Assembly: GCA_034440615.1 (NCBI GenBank)
Contig: JAOTOM010002701.1
Coordinates: 50,687 to 114,686, forward strand
Direction of reading: 5' to 3'
From: Ashinkailepas kermadecensis
Lineage: Eukaryota > Arthropoda > Thecostraca > Neolepadidae
DNA length: 64,000 nucleotides
Under the pieces are notes generated by a model. It made no database searches and was not told the DNA's origin. It saw nothing but the letters and a program-made list of their open reading frames with translations. Below, one piece after another: positions 60,041 through 64,000 of this stretch (its first letter is position 1; every line of letters starts with the position of its first letter). The position numbers and the translations under genes were made by a program.

Positions 60041-60505
60041 GACTGCTGTAAAAAGAAAAACGTGCGCGATACAGGGCTTAAAGGAAACCATCAACACATT
60101 TAATCGCGTATTCGACATAAATCCATTCTCACACGCCCACCAGTACAATTTCTATAACCAATACAAGGCACCATAAGGGGCACTGGAAGTCTAGCGAGAG
60201 TCAGCTGACTCCAGGGCCGCACGCGCATTGGATGTGCTGGTTGGGGACCACAACAGGCAGCAAACTGCGAACCTACCGCACCTGTGTCATGGCAACCCGT
60301 CGAGAGGCAACCTTACTGCTTTCAATTTCGACGGAAATGCAAGCAATTCCAAAATAATTACAGCCGATCTGGGAAATAAATACCACAGCGCAATCTGAGA
60401 CTAAAAGAGAAGGTGGCACCTCAGTTGCACAAAATGGCGGCACGTGCAGTGGAAACGGTGAATAGTGAAGTCGTGTACGTTGGCGTTATACTAATCTACA
60501 GCACT

Positions 60506-60549
60506 TAGTTAGTTATTTTGGTTTTAGGGCGCATCAACTGCATTGGTTA
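60506..60549 (-). mobile_element. micro-retroposon (44 bp) with 9-bp TSD
   Basis: TAGTTAGTTATTTTGGTTTTAGGGCGCATC... between TACAGCACT at 60497-60505 and 60550-60558. Confidence 0.7.
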
Positions 60550-61370
60550 TACAGCACTGTCCACGAAACCAAAACCGTTGGGTTTTGTGGCACCTCGTCA
60601 CGAAATGGATTACTTTAATCAAACGGGACTCCAGGAGAAGGATCCGTGGGAATCTTTGGCAATGCTTAACTGAGAAAAAGAGGATGACCAAAACTGAAGA
60701 AGTGATCCGAAATCTGCAAGAGCTCACTGTCGAAAATACACGAAAATCGACCGGGCGCATTTCCCAGGAAGTCGGGTATTGCCTCGCTGCTGCAAAAAGA
60801 ATACTCGAAGAGGACCGAGACCTGTATCCATACAAGTTCTGCAAAATAGAAAAACTTCCCCAGAATAATTGTGAAGACCGGATCAGTTTCTGCATGTGAC
60901 TAATTGGACAGTGCTAGTCATCCGAAGTCCGAACAGTTTTTCACATATTTGGTTCCCTGATGAAGGGAACTTGGATCCATTTCCACTTGGATCGCCGCAT
61001 CAACATCCATAACAACTGATTCTGGTTGGTTGGTTATTTCGGTTTAGGGGCGCATCGACTGCGTTGGTCATATAGCGCCCCAACTGATTCTGGACATCAA
61101 GCACACCAGATACAGTGAAAGAAAGACCTGTGCACAGTTCCACGTGTATGGTGGGATGTGCACTAAGCATCTCGGGAATCATAGGCCTCTGTTGGTTCCA
61201 GGACCGAGAGGGACGACACACCCAGACCAGCAATTGTAGAATGATATGCAAGGATCTCAACCGGCAGCTCGCTAAAAAAAACATGCCGACACTGCAGCCA
61301 TCCAGTGGCTTCAAGAAGATGGTGCAACTCCACACCTCAAGAGATAATCTGAAATTGATTCAGGATTAGT
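60550..61370 (+). pseudogene. mariner/Tc1-like transposase remnant
   Basis: Plus strand, in shifted frames. A helix-turn-helix part (TGRISQEVGYCLAAAKRIL, then YPYKFCKIEKLPQNN and ISFCM, to 60898) is followed by FPDEGNLD at the first catalytic Asp position (near 60960). After a 55-bp insertion, CALSISGIIGLCWFQD and HTSRDNLKLIQD come from the region around the second Asp. The third acidic residue is not seen. Broken by frameshifts and the insertion at 61026. Confidence 0.65.
61026..61080 (-). mobile_element. micro-retroposon (55 bp) with 13-bp TSD
   Basis: TTGGTTGGTTATTTCGGTTT...GCGTTGGTCATATAGCGCCC sits between perfect 13-bp copies of CAACTGATTCTGG (61013-61025 and 61081-61093). It interrupts the transposase remnant, so the uninterrupted site can be read directly. 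Confidence 0.85.
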
Positions 61371-61399
61371 CCGGGGCACGCGTGTTATCGCGGAAGACT

Positions 61400-62635
61400 G
61401 TGGGGTTACTTGAAGTGAATGGTGTACCAGAGAAATCCTACATCAGATGAAGAGGGTTGTGGGAGATGCTGTTCCTTCGATCCCAAATGACATGTCAGAA
61501 ATCAGTTGCAGGTCTGAAGAAAAGGTCGGACTGTGGCTCCGCTGGAACGGATGAGGTCTGAAGGACATTATGTATATGGTGCAAAGATAGTCTGGTGTGA
61601 CTTTTATGTTCAGTAATTAAGCTTCCATAAAATCCTGCATATTTGTATGCATTAATCATGCTGTTCACTGCATTTGTTTGTGAGTTATCGTCAAATAAAA
61701 CGTGTCAGTTTTGTTGTGTCTCTGCATTCATACATAGGAGTAGCCTGTCTTGGGGCCTGCCTTCATTTGCAACCAGAGATAAAGGGAACCTTTTTTTATC
61801 AAAGACAATGTACCCAAGATATACATGTTTGCAGACCATCTGGAATCATATCTTTAAAACTAGGCTGTTGAAGAAAACAAATCAGCCTACTGATTTTAGA
61901 CCTCAACTTGCCCATGCATCCAGTTATCCACCATACAACTAAGGAGTGACAAGTCAAGTACATCAGCCAGCTCCACCACTAATCGATGAGATATATGAAA
62001 CCTTAACATTCATATTTGAAATCTCTTTTATCAGCTATCATTGAATATTTTACCTTACCACTTTATAAAACGAAGAAGAAATAAACAAACCTATTCAAGC
62101 CAGAATATGGGCAGGTTGTCAAAAACTGATCCCAGGACAATGACAATGTCATTGTTTGGAGAAGCTAAGCAATAAAAAAAAAATGTATATTGCATATTTG
62201 TACATATGCTATATTTGTTCATTATATTGATAAAGTTTCCATAGTATGAAGAGGAGAAGTAATATACTTTTTGGAGCCCCATTAATGTTCCCGCCTTTAT
62301 GTTTACCAAAAAGTGTCGCAAAATGTGTCGCATATTGAACTTAAGATGCATCTAAACACCTACCAATATTACAGACTCAGGTAATCAATATCAATTAGGT
62401 ACAATTGCATTGGTTGCAAAAACCAACTCACAAGTTAAAATGTGAATTTACCATGTTAATCTTGTTTACAATATGTGTTGAACCAACCCATATCCAATTC
62501 TGAAAGTGAAATGTCCCTGTACCCATCCCCATCATTACATAACATAAAAATTCCTATTTTTGACACATCAAGGTCAGTGCTCCGGTTGTCAAATCCTGTA
62601 ATTCAAGAATAAGAACCTTGCTTTCATTTATGATG
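61400..62635. other. no gene recognised
   Basis: AT-rich; no domain, RNA gene or array visible. Confidence 0.3.
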
Positions 62636-62639
62636 CATT

Positions 62640-62775
62640 CACCATCTAGGTCATATAGCATCACCAAACTGTCACTCTGATTGGTCATGGGTAGACTGCA
62701 ATTCTACCAGTTGTGGGATTTGAGTCCACAGCCTTATGATCAAAAGTCCAATGCCCTACCAACCGAGCTAGAACC
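62640..62775 (-). mobile_element. degenerate tRNA-Lys-type SINE
   Basis: On the minus strand TAGCTCGGTTGGTAGGGC, a CTTTTGATC anticodon-loop region and TGGACTCAAATC (decayed B box), followed by a decayed body (CCAATCAGAGTGACAG). It parallels the copy at 47201-47379. Confidence 0.65.
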
Positions 62776-63131
62776 CTCCAGAACCCAACCCTACAATCCT
62801 CCAGAAATTGAAGGGAATTCACATGAATTGAAGATTTGCACAAAATTAATGTCTGGATTTGTTTACAAGAAACTGGGGTTTCAGCATAGTATTACAAACA
62901 CCAGATGAACCAATTCAACCATCATATCACAAAAATAAGGCAGCATGAGATTGGGGCACTTCTTAAGAGATTTTATCTCTGAAAACATTTTTGCACTCCG
63001 GGTTCATACTGGATAGGATGGGCTTTACATGTACTCCGACACAACTGTGGGAACAAAGGTATCAATAAAAACAAACACAGAACGACACCCAAAAAAAACG
63101 CTCGTTATTCCACTTACGGTCACCACTCAAA

Positions 63132-63248
63132 CTAATCACTTTTTGTAGCAGTCAGCAGCCGGACCACATCTTCACACACTCCATCAATCTCAACCACCGG
63201 AATTGCCGACAACAACGCGCCAACAGCAACTTGCAGGATGATGCGCAT
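63132..63248 (-). CDS. candidate small ORF (38 codons), signal-peptide-like
   Basis: MRIILQVAVGALLSAIPVVE followed by IDGVCEDVVRLLTATKSD and a stop. The N-terminus is hydrophobic like a signal peptide and the rest is natural-looking. The ATG lies inside the NRF1-type palindrome, which argues against it being an ordinary start. Could be chance or part of a spliced gene. Confidence 0.15.
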   Translation of the reverse strand: MRIILQVAVGALLSAIPVVEIDGVCEDVVRLLTATKSD

Positions 63249-63253
63249 GCGCA
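63242..63253. promoter_or_regulatory. NRF1-type palindrome
   Basis: TGCGCATGCGCA is a perfect match to the nuclear respiratory factor 1 (NRF1/EWG) consensus. It lies about 400 bp upstream of a candidate first exon at 63663. Confidence 0.4.
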
Positions 63254-63662
63254 CTTAGAATACTGTTCTCCGGCTCTGGAGCCCCGTCATACCTGTGTTT
63301 CTGCCACCCTATAGTGGGAAACTTGGACAGTTTTAAGAGACGTTCTCCGGAGTCCCGGAGACCACCGGTCAGAATTGGCTGCGTTAGCGTTTTCTGTTCT
63401 GAAATCTGTCTGTGAACCAATCAATGCAAGGTATTTTGTATATGACGTCATAACCATTAGCAACTTTGAACACATGGTTAACAGTATCCACACAAGTTAA
63501 CAGTAAACACAAGACCTTGACTGATCATTTGCTTTGATCACATCCAACTGTGGCGTGTGCGGTAGCGGAGTTGCGTTCGTATTACGTGGGAAATTGGCTG
63601 CGTAGGTAGGTATGCGCCCTGAGCTGAGGGTGAAGTGTGAAGTATTTTTGTTTGTTTTTCAT

Positions 63663-63713
63663 ATGGCTGGCCTTGTACTGAGACCAACAGTGAAAGGAAA
63701 ACGCATTTCTCCT
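63663..63713 (+). CDS. candidate first coding exon, product unknown
   Basis: MAGLVLRPTVKGKRISP, 17 codons, ends at TTTCTCCT|GTGAGT, a strong 5' splice site. An in-frame upstream ATG exists at 63612. The gene would continue beyond the window. I do not recognise the protein. Confidence 0.3.
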
Positions 63714-64000
63714 GTGAGTTATAAGAAACGAAACAGTGCCGATTATTACGGGTCACTGCCGGGCGGTGCCATCCATTGTTCACTTCTTTGTTTGTATGTT
63801 TTGGCATTTGATTTGACCCAAAATGAGAATGATATTACTTATGCATATTATGTAGGTACTGATTTAGGTTTTTCCGGTCGGTTACTGGTAAACAGATTCC
63901 ATGCATAAAAAAATAATGTCCATGAAAATGTACTCCGGAAAAAATCGGTATGCACTCCGACTCCCAACCCGGAAAGTAAGTTTCCCACTCCGGTCACCAG

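Overview
This is a eukaryotic window: interrupted GC-rich exons, very long introns, tRNA-derived SINEs, non-LTR retrotransposons, DNA transposons, MITEs and many minisatellites. A (TTAGG)n tract, the arthropod telomere pentamer, sits inside one MITE. I favour an arthropod, possibly a crustacean, but cannot name the species.

The main gene runs on the minus strand from about 56.36 kb down to at least 18.83 kb. I read it as a homologue of the DNA-damage mediator 53BP1. Eleven candidate coding exons chain together with GT/AG boundaries and matching phases at all ten junctions. They give about 1,142 codons: an SQ/TQ-rich disordered N-terminus, a 53BP1-like segment before the Tudor region, both halves of the tandem Tudor domain, and a basic disordered stretch. 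I did not find the C-terminal BRCT repeats in the remaining 18.8 kb. The first coding exon lies in a CpG-rich island with a CRE-type palindrome. Introns 2, 8 and 9 each open with tandem copies that include the end of the preceding exon and its 5' splice site.

Layout. 1-5 kb: intergenic sequence, two minisatellites and two tiny retroposed fragments. 5-7.4 kb: GC-rich sequence with short tandem repeats. 7.4-7.9 kb: a small type I membrane protein gene (minus). 8.0-10.1 kb: a 64-bp minisatellite split by a LINE with a 13-bp target duplication. 10.7-11.9 kb: two SINEs and a CpG-rich patch. 15.5-16.7 kb: a large compound minisatellite. 18.8-20.8 kb: the last two 53BP1 exons found. 20.8-40.3 kb: a 19.5-kb intron full of transposons (CR1-like LINE, a MITE with a telomere-like loop, a THAP remnant, a TIR transposon nested in a LINE, hAT-like MITEs, a LINE ORF1). 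40.3-56.4 kb: the remaining 53BP1 exons. 56.7-57.7 kb: a very long CT microsatellite. 60-61.4 kb: a broken mariner-like transposase carrying tiny insertions. 63.1-63.7 kb: a possible promoter with an NRF1-type palindrome between a small ORF and a candidate first exon.

The repeats appear related to each other. The RNase H-bearing LINE, the SINEs and a set of 28-61-bp insertions flanked by 7-14-bp duplications share a 3'-terminal motif (CCCTAAAACC followed by AATAA-like sequence). That fits LINE machinery mobilising very short 3' fragments.
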